64,000 bases of DNA from Rachycentron canadum (lineage: Eukaryota > Chordata > Actinopteri > Carangiformes > Rachycentridae). The notes under the pieces are model-generated. The model was given only the letters and a program-made list of their open reading frames with translations, did not search any database and had not been told where the DNA came from. The translations under genes were made by a program, and so were the position numbers. The stretch is taken from NCBI GenBank assembly GCA_038496675.1, contig CM076651.1, positions 5,004,260-5,068,259 on the forward strand, written 5' to 3'. Shown piece by piece: positions 27,541-40,600 of this stretch (within the stretch, counting starts at the first letter, position 1; each line of letters begins with the position of its first letter).

Positions 27541-28663
27541 AGGTTGCCAACAGAGAGAGAGAAGGGAGAGAGAGGGACAGACACAGAGAGGGAGCGGGAG
27601 AGGGGGAGAAAGAGTAGCGGGAGGGAGAAAGGGTGATGATAAAACTCCACTGTGAGCCCTCCTGTGAGCTCAGTCAGAGAGCAAAGGAGCAACTGACACC
27701 AGAGAGACCGGGAGTGCAAAAAGAGACCTGCCACAAACCAAATCCCTGCACAAACTGCCTTGGAATTGATGAGTTGTTGGGACAATCAGGAGGCAGCGCT
27801 TGAGCTGTGTCAGCCAGAAGCAAAGGAGAGGAGCGCACTCCTACTTGTAAAGTTTTGTTGTTTTGTGTGAAACCACTTTATACTTCAAGGGGAAGAGAGG
27901 AGAGGAGAAGAAGACTGGGCAAAGATCAGAACTGGACCTCATCCATCTCCTCTCTGGCTGCGTTCACCCTGCATCCCTGCGGGGGTATGGTGTGTGGACT
28001 GACAGTCTGATTTGCTAAGCTGCATCTTTTTGATGAAAGCCCAACTGTTGTGGATCTTGCAGCTTTTCCAGGGACCACACCACTGTGCCGGCGACTGGAT
28101 CCAGTGCTCAGTGTGAGAAACAGCAGGATAGAGCAAGTGGGGGGGGGGGAAGGAGAAAATTGCCATCCATCTCTCTCACCCCCACAGCCCACCCTCAGCT
28201 TCGGACGCCCCTCCTCTCTGCCTCTTCTTTTGCCCCCTGTACCCCACCCTCCTCTACACCTCACCCCCCAACAGAGCAGAAAGCGTGAAAAATCTCACTA
28301 ATGGGTTTATTTGCTGTCAGATCTGCGCCGATCTGTCATTCCCTTGGACCATTCTGCTTGACACATTTCATAGTTGAGTAAGCCTCCTGGCTTTCTGTCT
28401 AGAGTTAACAGTGCCCCTGCAACGTTGTGCTGGCTGAGAGCTCATCAAGAGGAGAGCAACGGCGGCAGCAGTCAGTCTGACAGTCTCTTGGACGGGGAGT
28501 CCCTGAAGCTGCATTCCTCTGGTCTCCTTCTGCCCGTTGGGACTTGGTGTTTGTGTGAGCCTTGTGGGCATCCTCAGCTCCTGTCTACTCACACGACCGG
28601 TCCATCACAGAGCATTCAGGCTGTTTCAGGAGGCATTCTGGTGCTGATCAAAGCAGTGTGAAG
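27541..28663 (+). promoter_or_regulatory. c1qtnf12: c1qtnf12 promoter region and 5' leader
   Basis: This block precedes the c1qtnf12 ATG. It begins with a GA-rich simple stretch (about 27553-27640), then becomes a mixed, C/T- and G-rich sequence with no repeats typical of the flanks. This is consistent with a long 5' UTR and core promoter, but the start site cannot be fixed. An apparent 34-codon N-terminal extension of the c1qtnf12 frame begins with TTG, not ATG, so the ATG at 28664 is kept. Proline-rich open frames at 28050-28301 have no recognisable family. Confidence 0.45.
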
Positions 28664-31600
28664 ATGTGGTGCGGGGCTGGGCCTCTGGCTGTGGTGGCTG
28701 CAGTGTTTTGGACTCAGTGTGTCCTACTGGATGGGGTAGATGCCAAGAAAGCGAGAAAGAGGCCAAAGGAGGCCACCCCACAACACACGGAGACGTACAA
28801 TGCAACTCTCTCCAACAGTGAGGAGGTTGATGGAAGCATCAAGGTAGGGACCGAAACACTCTAGATGTAAAAAATGTTAAAGTAACATATTTAATACTTT
28901 AAAGTTTTATATTTGTTATCCTGCTTCTTTATGTCAATATTGAATATAGAAAAACAATAGTGCAGATTCAACTTTGAAGTCAGCCTACAGATATGTGAGA
29001 TATGTGCAGATTTCCTGTCAGCACAAGCAAAATGCAGGACAAATAAAGTGTGGAAAAGGTAAAAAGCCAGGGCGGGACAGGTGTGCCCTCCTAGGTCAAG
29101 CCTCAGACAGTGTGACAGACCAAAATGTGTGAAACACTAAATGGATGACTTCCGGAGGTATGCCAGGAATGTGGACATCTAAAGGCTGATCAATGCATCA
29201 ATTAGTGGGCGCTGCGGGTTGTCTGCCACCAATTTTCCACCCTACGAGAACAAAATCAGGACGCAGAAAGTCTCGTGTATCAGGGAAGGAGATGAGGTAG
29301 GATATTTATGGCTGCTTCATCACTGCAGAAAGACATTAAATTAGACGCAGAAACCGCCAGCTGTAACTGAAGAGCAATGTTATTTTTATTAGGAACGTAT
29401 TCCTCAGTGTTACAGTGGTACAAGTCCATTTTCAGGAGCAACAGTTGGCCCTTGACTCTTGTTATTTATTGGTTTATTGCGGGTGTTGCATATTTGCGAG
29501 GGTTTCCAACAGGCTATTTGTTTTGCTTTCAGCCCACCCATTATGTTGGCATTCTCGTGAAACTCTCACTGCCCTATATACCAGCCTTCACTACAGCCTC
29601 TACCAGCAGCCAGTCTCTGGATTCCTAACGGTAACCTCCACCGCCTTTTCCCCTCCCTTGAAAACCAAGCAGTGAGGTCTCCTTTGTATCTTTAAGAACA
29701 CATTGTAGGTGGTTGTGGCCTGGCTGTGTTTATTTGACTTGGTTTGCCCTGAAAAAGCACAAGCTATGAAGGATGACCTTGTGTCAACCATCAAGCCTGC
29801 TGAGGATTGCACCCCATTGGGATTTCACTCCTCTGTCTCATCCCATAGGGAGCAGAGTGCCTTCACAAACACTGCCCCCCTCCCTCCCCCTCTGAGGTCC
29901 CTTATAGGCCCACTGCCATGATGTAACTCCTGGGAAAGTTAGGTGGGCAGATATTTAAAGACCTATGCCGATGTTGTTCCCAGCCCATTGATTCTGTCAT
30001 TCACAGGACTAGTCTGACTCCGCTGTGTCTGGGACATCCGATAGGGGCGGTGCAGCCCCGAAAACTGGGGCAGCATGCCGTGTAAGCCCCTCACAAAGCC
30101 CCATAGAAAGGGTCCTGAAAGAGAACACCTCGGTGAGGATTAGCCCCCAGTGCCTCCCTCTCTGACATTCTTTTCATCTCATCTCCCACAATCAGAGGGT
30201 AATGACATAATCACTCTTAAGACTCAGTGTTATGCCAGATAGTGTCTTTGCCAAACATTGTCACCTCTGACGAGAACCTGAGCTTTAAGCTTGACATCTG
30301 TGGAAGTGGTTGTATTCAAGGTCGCATTTGTTGGTGCCACTCTAGCTGAATTTCTGTTGAAGAAGAAAAAAAAGTGTACCACACACTGCGAGAAGTTGTA
30401 AACTTGATTTTCTTGGGTAGTTTGTAAGTTTATCCTATTACACATCTGTTAGGCCCCAGAGAAAACAACACGTCCATTGGAGCTGTCTTGGCAAGAAATT
30501 TGTGTTCTCAAACAAGCCAAACATTTACACTCCACATTTACATTTTTTTCCCTTGTGCCCAGTGGAAACAGTTGAAACAGTTCTTGTGATGGCATTTGCT
30601 TTCTATCTGACCAATCCCGTGTGTGGGCTGTGTTGGCAGCGTGCAGTCGCACACTGCATTCCTCGGGAGATTTTCCATTTGAAAGTGATCACAATAGTGA
30701 GGTGTGGAGTTGTGCTGCAAGTGGAATTTTTTTAATGAGACGATAACTGAAGTACATTTCAAACAACAGTGCTCTCTGTGAACCGTCACGTTGTGCAATT
30801 TTAGTGCAATATGTCAAAGGTACAGGTTTGTAAGCCTTATTGCTCTCCACTCTAAAGATGAGAGGAATCTGTCATTGTTGAGAGCAGTGAGGGATCTGTG
30901 ATGGCTGTAATTGAGGGAGTCAAGTCAAACATCACGCCTGGTGTGTTGAGTAATGGCTGGGTTTAGCCTGAGGCAAGGGTTTTTGTTTCCTCTCTCTCAT
31001 CCCCAGTGATGATTAATGCAGCAGTGTGTGGGACCTTTAGGCTCAACCTACACATAAGAGACAAGAGCAAGTCCCATAGGAAACAGGGCCACTGTGAGAG
31101 TGCACACCTCTCATGCACCACTGAGGGTGTGAACTACCTTTAGTTTGTGTTTCCTGATAATGAACTCTACTTTCAACCTGTCAGACCCCTGGAAAGGTTA
31201 CGCTTATTTAACATTGAAAAATTACCTAATGAAGTCATCTGAAAGAAAAATAAAAAAATAATAAACAGTCTTTTGTCATTACATCTGAAATATGCAAGTA
31301 AAATAAACTGCACAGTTATGTCTGTTTCATCTCACAGACATAGAGAGAATGTTTTATTTGGATTTTGTTTCATTTATAATAACTTAAGATTGATGCCAGA
31401 TTTATAGAAATCCCTTAATCTTGCCTGATTCTTATCATGTGCTGGTCATGTTCCTGAAACCACATTTCAGAATTATTGCTACACTCTATAGTAAACTGGG
31501 GCTTCAACTAAACACAACTCTAGAGCTCATTAGTCAACAAGATGACAATGACAATGGATGATGGTTTTTCAGATTTATAACAGGCATTGTAGTGTGTAGT

Positions 31601-34600
31601 AGTATTAAAAAATAATCACAATAATAATGAATCTGTGAGTGCTGAAATTGTCAGATAAAAGCAATAAACATTTTGACAATACCAACACATATACCAGCAA
31701 GAGAAAAGAAAGAAAGAAACAAGCAACAGATGGTTAGCCTAGCTTAGCATAAAGTCTGTCGAACAATATATTCCTACCAGCACCTGTAAATGCATAAACA
31801 TCAATTTAAGCATGTAAAACAACATTTGCTCTTGTTGTTTAAGTGTAAATGACATGTTGCGACTACAGGGAGTTACATATGGTTTTCGTGCAAACAAACA
31901 AGATATAGTATATTAACTAGTGAATTGTTTGCTGGTTGGTGGATTTTTATTACTTTTGGATAAAGCCAGGCAAGCAGTTTCTTACTTTTGCTGACTTAAT
32001 GCTAAGCTAAGCTCAATATCTTCATATTTACTAAATATGACTGTGTTGATTCTCGTCTCAGCAAAAAAAAAAAAAAAAAGGAAAATAGACTTTGAACTAC
32101 TCCTTTAATAATAAATACCATTGTTGTTTGGCATCTATAATGTATTCTTTTTAAAATGTACATGATGTACAACCGTTTGCCTCACCATCATATACTTCCC
32201 CTCCCAACCTGACAAGGGTCAAATTAGTTGTGTAATAAAAGTGAGAAAAGAAAACGTAATGCAGAACTACAGATGAATCATAAAGGAGAAGGAGGATCTA
32301 CTGGCTTCCTACCTGAAAAGTTGTGCCCAGCATCGGACCGTGTGGTAAACATGTGCCCTCGATCAAGCTGGATCACTGGTGCTTTTCAACACCTCGTTTT
32401 ACCTACCACAGGGAAAATGAGCACTCACTCCAATTTCAAAGCTATAATTTGTACACAAAACAGATGTGAAACAACGATCAAAGCAATCAGCTGATATCAC
32501 CATTTTATATAAAGAGAGAAGTTTGTCTCTGGTGATTTCTGTAGCATAAATACAAATTTATTCACTTTCCCTCACAAAAGATAAAAGCATACACACCTTT
32601 GTTTAAGCAACAGTGAAGCTGCAAGTCAAATCAGACCATATTTTAAGATGAACGCGCAACCTTATCATTTTATAATAACTATAATTAATTTACATTTCCA
32701 AATGGTGTTCCTGCGACACTTATGGAACTAATAGCAGCATCCTCATAGTGTGATAGAGTAATTATATTTTGCACACAGTGCTTGCCAATTGAGTAATAAC
32801 ACAGTAAGAAGAGAACAGAGTCAACATTGCATGCCTAACTGTATTTAGCTCTACGGTCATAAATCCTCAAGGCAGGTCTGTGTCTGTGAAGTGCAGCGAT
32901 GGGGAACACAGGGTTGGACGAATGACGACTGGGATGCACGCAGGTTACCAGGATCCCCTCGTCCCACATGGCCTGGGAATCCCTGCCTCCTGGGGTGGGA
33001 TGGGCCCAGCGCAAGGCCCGTCCACCCATGCATGGATGACTGCACAGGGAGCAGTACAGGGATGTAAAAACAAGGGATTATAGAAGGCTCTCCATCATCC
33101 TGGTCCAACTTTAAACCTGCCTGTGCAACATTTTTATCAGGAGCAAACTGTTTCATGTCATCTTGTGTGTAGGAACAGGTAGAAAAACAGATAACACATA
33201 AAGGAAAATAAGATAAGTTCAACTGTACACATGGAAGAATTCAGGAGCTGGGTGTAGTGGCTTAGAGTTTCAGTATCTGGTTGCAGCCCCAGAGACATGT
33301 TTTAACAGTTGTGTTTGTGTTTTTGGTGGCATGCTGCCCCAGGGAAATATTTTCCCATTTTATAGCTTCAAATAAATTCAACCTAATTTTCCCCAAACTA
33401 CATGACAAACACACTTAAAGCAGTGCACGTAAAAGAATTATTCATGCAGACTCAAGTCGTTCTTTTCATGGTAATAAAATCTCATACACTCCGGGGCATG
33501 ATTGACAATGATTGATCCAAAAAATCCAAATACACACCCCGCCTTGGGTTAACAAAACAATCACTTCACTTTTACTCATTGCCCTGGACACTAGACACAA
33601 TGAGAGGTTGAACGTAACAAAGTTTATTTACTCAAATACTTTATACATTGACTCTAGTACAGTTTGTCACCATTCCTATTTGTCAATTACTTCTCAAGTT
33701 AAGATTTTTCAAAAAAGACATACTGAAATGATGAAGTCACAAAATTCATCAACGAAGATTGTACCAATGGTTTCCAACCTTTGTGGGGAAAAAAAACATT
33801 GTCGACTTGTTGCCTCTTGTCACATTTCCACCTCTAAATTTCTGGGAAAGAGTTTTTTGTTGTTGCAGAACATTTACTTCTATTTGTGCATTGATGCTGT
33901 TAACCATCTAGTAACAAGCTGTTTTACTAAAACTCTCTTTTCATGAATTTAAGTCTACAACCAGTTAGCTTAGCATAAAAACTGGAAAAAGGCTAGCATG
34001 ACTGTTCAAAGGTGACTTGTTTGGTGTTTACTGTTTCCTGCCAAAGAATAGTTGACAACTTCATATTTTTTAACATAAAAGTACATTGGCTTTTGTACAG
34101 GTTAACAAATGATATTGTATCAACACCATATTGATCTATTCTCTGCAAGAAAAGAGCATACTCCCTAATTTCCTGTTCCTTTAAATAAATAGTTGAATGT
34201 AGGACTTACATGTGCAATGTAGTATCTTAGCATTGCTTTACTGAGGTGAAGGATCTGAAAACGTCTTCCACCGGCAAACACAATGCATCACATTCTTGAG
34301 CTGTGAGCTTCAGTAATGTGTCATGATTTAGAGCTGCATCTGTGAGGATAAACGCTGGCTAGAAGATTTAAAGTTTCTCGCCTTTCCACAGAATACCTGA
34401 CACATTCTCTCAGCCCGCGCTGGAACGGCGTGCGCTTAAAGCCTGCTGACAGACGAGGCCACTTTGAGGCACTCGCACCTCAGAGGTGATCAAAGCCCAG
34501 GGCCCTGGTGTTCTTCATCAGCTCCCAGACTGATACCTGGATCTGCTCCCTCCCCACTTTGTTCATGATTTGTACATGCTGATGCAGAGCTATGTGAGGG

Positions 34601-37600
34601 GATCCATAGTTTACTTTACGCCACAGTCAATAGCGGCGGGTGAGAGATTGAATGCCTCTGACAGGTTTTTCTGTGTCATCAAGCAATATGGTTTTCATGT
34701 CTGCGTGTGTGGAGTCTTTGAAGTTCTCAGTCGAGACAGAGACTCACCTGCAAACAATGAATCACATTTTTTTTTGGCAAGTTGTATGAGCCATCCCAGC
34801 TGTCACTATATGTATAGTAAGATATGCTCTGACAGATGCAATGCAGAGAACGGTCTGTTTAATGGAAGGAGTGGAGTATTTCTTAAGCTGATGATTAAAT
34901 TATTTATACAGTGATTTGCTGTTATTTTTTAGCTCAGAAATGAAGGTAATAATTACCTTGGTCATAGCCTTTCTTCCTTGAGCACAGAAAATCCTTGAGG
35001 GCAAAGTTTTAATGGTTTAATTACAATGCAGTGTGTTAAAGATGGCTGATTTCCTGGCAATGATATTCTGCCTTTTTTTTTTTATTATTAGGCAGCACTA
35101 AGATATGTAATTATAAGCCACATGTGTGGGCCAACTTGCTCAGTTTCATATCTCTGGAGCATGAAGACAATCTTTGACATAAACACAAGAACAAATGTTA
35201 AGTTTTACTTTTTTTTGGGATAGCTGCCACTGACTGTCAAAATTGCATGGGTGTCTTTTAGATCACACTGAGCTGTCTGATGTGATGATTCACGGTTTTA
35301 CTATTATTCCCAGTGGAAATATACTCAAACTGCCAAAGGCGTGGAATACTAGTATAACCCCAACACAAATCCCTTTCAACTACTTGATAATATTTGCTCA
35401 AGCTTACAGAGCTTTAACGTTAAAGAAATAGCATGACATTTTGGGCAGTAGGCCTTTTCACTTTCTTGTTGAGAGTTTGTTGAAATGATTGTTGTCCCTC
35501 ACACATATTAAGGAAAATCAACTGGAATTGGGGAAATCTGCTGACCAGCTACTCAGAAACTTTAATCCATACAAAAACTAATGTGTGAAAAAATACACAC
35601 TGTGGTGTAGTGTTGCCTTTGTGTCATATAGGATGGATGGATGGTGGAGTCTGGTTCTGCTTTTATTATCCACACTGTTGTATGATTGCATTGAGTTGGT
35701 AGTGTGTTTCAAATTCAACACTTACATCAAGTTTGGGTTTAATTGCATCGAACAATGACATTTGGCTAAATGAGGCTGTTGGTTTGATTTCAAGGCACCT
35801 CCATGCTATTAAGCTCCATGTTTTGCAGTTGGAATTGTGACTTGGATGTTTCACAATGTTTTTAAGTCAGAAATTCGTAATTATGGTTTTTGTATCATTT
35901 AGATATAACATGATAAGGTTTAGAGATGCCATTAAGCAGATTTTGTTACCTTCAGACAGAGCCAAGCGAGCTGTTTCCCTTTATTTCCAGTCCTCTTGCT
36001 AAGCTAACAGGCTGCTGGCCATAGTGTCATATTGCGAGGTAATTCTCATCTAAGTCTTGTGGTAAACTTTAATTTCCATCTGGAGGTGGTGGAGACTAAA
36101 ACAGAGCCTAAAAGAGAGCAAATATTGGACTTACCTTTGCCAGGTGAGCACAAATATGACTCCAAGTGAATAATTATGTCGCTCTGTAACTGCTGGATGT
36201 GTAAATAAAGCAGTTGTTTGCTAATAAACTCACCATGTCACCATTGATGATATGTCAATGTTATGTTAACAGCTCATCATCTCTGCCCCAAAATCAATTA
36301 AAAAAATTGTTGTTTTTGTAGCTTATAGTATGTCAATGATTATGAAATGACCTGGCAATGGAAAAAGCAGTTTATCCAACAGGGTCCAAGTCTTATGGAA
36401 ACAGCACTGAGTAGCATACAAGTATTTTTGTCTTGACCAAATCAGTCTTGCTTTTATCTGTTTCCAAGCCTCAAAAACACAACAAAAACAGACGAGGATC
36501 CAACATGCAGCCGGCGCAGCGCCTGTTACGTTGTTTATTTTTTTTTGCTGTCAGAGAGAAGAGAAAGTCACAGAGAGAAAGAGACTGCTGCAAATCTCAA
36601 ATATATACTGAAAAAAAAAGTATTTTTTTTTTAAAATTATTTTTTATTCCAGCTTATTGAACAGACAAACAAGGAGTTACTTTGTTGCAGTGGAGAGAGG
36701 CGAGTCTTCAACAGTGAAGAAAGGGGCATGTTGGTTTTGCAGATAAGTGATCCGTGTCCCGCTGCCAAACCTAAACAAATTCCATTTCAGACAGCTCACC
36801 TCCATGGCTTGTCTTTATCTCCTCCTCTATCTCAACTGAAGGCACTTGACATTTGGGGAAGGGCTAGGGTAAAATTTGAGCTCGCTGTAATTGGAATTCA
36901 TTCAGCCTCACATTTTACCAAAATGAAAACATGCCAGTTGTAGTATTATGCATAAAAATTGTGTTACTTCCAAAGGTCTTCTTGGACTTCATCTCAATAA
37001 CAGATCCCAGTCTCTTATACAGTAATTTATCAGAAATGAGTTCTTTCAGATAAGGAGATTGAGCATACCTTCAGTCAGGAAATAGACAAACAATGGTAAA
37101 TCATAAAGCGCCCTGGTATAGATACTGTGTATAGCTTTGTTATCTTGTTTATTAAATTTTCCATCATAACATTACTCACATACGTCATATTAATAAAAAA
37201 AAAATGCTAGTGTTCTTTGGGTGGAGGAGAGAGCGTTGGCCATTTTGACATGTTACAAAATACAGTAACTGAAGTCTGCAATCCACAGAATCTACATCAT
37301 ACAAGCAGCCTCATTTTTCACCAGAGCACTCATGGAAATTTTCATGTGCTGAAAAAAAAGAAATCACTTGACAAGGTTTGTTTACATTCATCCGAGCATA
37401 TTGGGCAAATTAGAACTGACGTGGCACCTGAGTGGATTATCGGGAATGAAAAAATAAGCATGAATGAACCTTTCAGAGAAGAATGGTGACTAAAGTTAGA
37501 TGGCTGCCTGGAAAGTGGCATTTTACTTTGAGGGATACCAAAAGGGTCGACAGAAAGAAAGAGGGTTCCCTCTTTGACCTTCGTTGGTGTCTGGCACCAT

Positions 37601-40600
37601 TTATTTGTACCTGAGGGCAAGATTTTTCAGTGATGGATTAATGGAAGAAATAGTGCATAGGGTTTTGCTTCATAGGTATAGGTCTATTGCATTATGACAT
37701 TTTAGGCAAAAATATTTTAAAATAAAATATATAATAAAACTTGTAAATAACACCTTTTTATTAGCTTGCTTTGTTTATTGAGATACAGTGTGGTGACTTA
37801 AAGGTAAAAAAAAAAATTATCCTGAATAATTTTTTAAATCTTCTATTGCTATTTATCATCGGTTCACATCAATATTAATTATACAGTAAGTTGCCTTCAC
37901 ATGCTCTATTACATAATGGTCAGTACTGATGTTGGCTCAGTAATTAATGTGGGAAAATATTGTTTTTCTGTGGTTTTTTTTTTTTTTATTTGCTGTAGAT
38001 TTCTGACCACCAGAGAGTCGACCCACTGGGATCATGGATGGACTTTGTCAAAAGACCTGTTGGCAATTTCCCTGGGAAGTGTCGCAAACGCAAACGTCCC
38101 CTGGTAAACCTTAAAAAAATGCTTTACCTTGAATAATTGCTACATTTTTCTTATTTACTACCGAACTGTTAAAGTAGACAAACTTCTTTTATGATTTTCA
38201 AATCAAGACTGATACATGACAATGATCTGTGCATTTACACTCCACTAGCCGGGCCCACCTGGTCCTCCAGGACCTCCTGGCCCCCAGGGACCTCCAGGCT
38301 CTCCGGGTGCTGAAGTGACCCAGGAAGTTCTTCTCCAAGAGTTCAAAGAGATGATTAAAGGTAAAAACATGTAGATTTTCCCCATTAGGCTATACGTTTT
38401 TCTTTCATTTAATTTGCAGAGATAACCTGCAGTTACACTTTTGGCTTTGCACAACTTTACGTCCACAATACAATGTTCTTGGCACATTATTATGAGAGAG
38501 CAGTGTTAACTCAGTCGGCACTATAATGACCTGTATTTATTTCTATCAGAGGCAACAGAGAGGAGAGCAGCAGCACTTGACAGACAAACCAGCCCCAGCC
38601 AGCTGCCTACAGCTCTCCTCACCCTGGAGGGGATGACCTCGTACCGGCGAATAGAGGAGGCTTTCCACTGCAAGCTCAAGGGACCTGTGGTGGTGGATAA
38701 GAAGACTCTGGTGGAGCTCCAGAACTTTCAGACAGTATGTTTGTTTGAAACCATCTAAATATTTATGAACTGGTTCAGCTTTGCCTCCTGCGTGTGGCTG
38801 AAAAAGTAAAGTTTTGGCTAATCCTCCTGCTGCATGGTTACATGGCTTGTTTCTGACCCATTTGCTCCTCTGTCCTAACTGTGTGTGAAAGAGTGAGTGT
38901 TTGGTAATCATTGCTTATTTTGCATGTGGGGGAATTATGAGCGGATCATCCCCTCACTGGTAACTGGCACTGGCAAAGCATGCAGTACCACTCCGAGACT
39001 CAGACTGGCTCTTTGGTCAAAAAATATCTACTTTTTCAATTCTACACATCACTCTTTGGGCGGCATACAAAAGGCACTCTGTCTCTGACTTGGAATAAAG
39101 TGTGGAGAGGACAGAAATAGACACTGTTTGAAACAGCATGCTGTAGTGGAAGAACTATGCCGTGTTGGGATGGGCTGACAAGCTTTGCCGAGCTATTTAA
39201 CATGCTAACGAAGCACTATTTTTGTGAAGACGTGTTACTACAGCTTTGGAAAGTTATAGTTTAATATTTTAGCTGTGTCAGAGGTAAAGAGGAGGAGGAG
39301 AGGCCTTGAAGCCTGGTCAAACCAGAAAGTGAGACAGCAAGGTTTCATCTTCACAGCCTCACACAATATGTGGTTCTATGAGCTGCTTTGTAAAGTACTT
39401 CTATAGGCCTCTTACTATCTTATAACAAGACATGAAATATTTTTACAAATTTCCTTCACGTGTATCTACTAATTCCAATGATTCAGTTGTTGTAGCTGTT
39501 TTAAATGCAGCTGGCCTTCAGACAACTGATGGGCCTGTGCCCGTGCACTTGAACCAGAGAGTCAACGCCTTCATTGTTTTAGCTGCGTAAGCTAAGCCTT
39601 TGTTTTGAGGGACCAATGAATCAATGCTCTAAAACGTAAACATTAAAGCAAATTGTCTGTGCTTTCAGCCACCGGCTAAGGGAGCCTTCCTCAGAGGGTC
39701 AGGAATGGACCAGTCTACAGGGAGATTCACAGCTCCCATCACAGGGATCTACCAGTTCTCTGCCAATGTCCACATTGGTAATTCACATTAAGTTTCCTAT
39801 TTGTGGAGTATTACAGGTCTCAAAGCTGCACCTTAGACTTCTTCTCTGGACAGTGTGTGTTGATTGGCTGATCCCTCTGAATTTATAAAGTTATGATTCT
39901 TATTAATGAATAGAGTTTAAGATATAGAACATTTAATTCCCAGCATGTAATCCTCAAAACCTCAGATCTGGTGGTTTACCAACCCCCGTGGTTACAGGTG
40001 GTGGTTTAATACTACAAATCCCAGAATTCTTCTTCTTAAGCATTGAGTTATTTGGTCAAAAATTAAACACAAGAGCAATGGGTGTATCTGTTTACAGTGC
40101 AGCCAAACAAACAGACTTGCTAATTCCCATCGAGACATGAGCAACTTCCATCTGATTTCAAGCTGGGATCAGATAAAAGAAGTTGGTTACCTTGTTGAGG
40201 AGTTGGAGGTGGTAACACTCCTCTTGCTCCATTACTGGCTACAATATTCAAAACAATTGATAACATAGATAATAAATACATTGTGACTGTTTCACAATAA
40301 ACACCAACCCATGGTTCATCATTTGAATGTTTTAATGTGATATTACAGCTGTTGGGAGATATTTGGTTCTGATACAGTTGTAGGAGAGAGAATAGAAGTG
40401 AGGTTGATATTGATGATTTAAAAACTAATTGCTTACAGTAATGCTGGACTATACGCTTGTGAATCCATCCAGTGTGAGGACAAATTCAACGTATACACTT
40501 TAACTGACAACGGCTCATAGACAACCGACTATAAATGATTGATCAAAACAGGATTGGAAATGGAAAGATTTTTAATTTTAGGGGAATATATGTTGTGTGA

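Larger units (their letters stand above)
28844..37998 (+). other. c1qtnf12: c1qtnf12 intron 1 (9.2 kb)
   Basis: The intron runs from AAG|GTAGGG to TGCTGTAG|ATT. No additional coding exon could be supported. Repeat remnants of the GCTTAGCATAAAGACTGGAAAC family lie at about 31725-31800 (+), 31925-32105 (-), 33960-34190 (+), 35405-35475 (+) and 35935-36045 (-). Blocks such as 29700-31200 and 34230-34620 are more complex in base composition and free of recognised repeats, so they are the natural places to look for enhancers. Homopolymer runs occur at 32063-32079 (A) and elsewhere. Confidence 0.65.

Noticed and set aside
27237..27550. Two overlapping - strand frames with VCVCVC
   Set aside because: They are created by the (CA)n microsatellite upstream of c1qtnf12.
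28050..28301. Proline-rich small frames in the c1qtnf12 leader
   Set aside because: Their composition follows the C-rich leader and no family signature is seen.
28562..28864. In-frame N-terminal extension of c1qtnf12
   Set aside because: The extension begins with TTG, not ATG, and would bury the signal peptide. The ATG at 28664 gives a normal secretory start.
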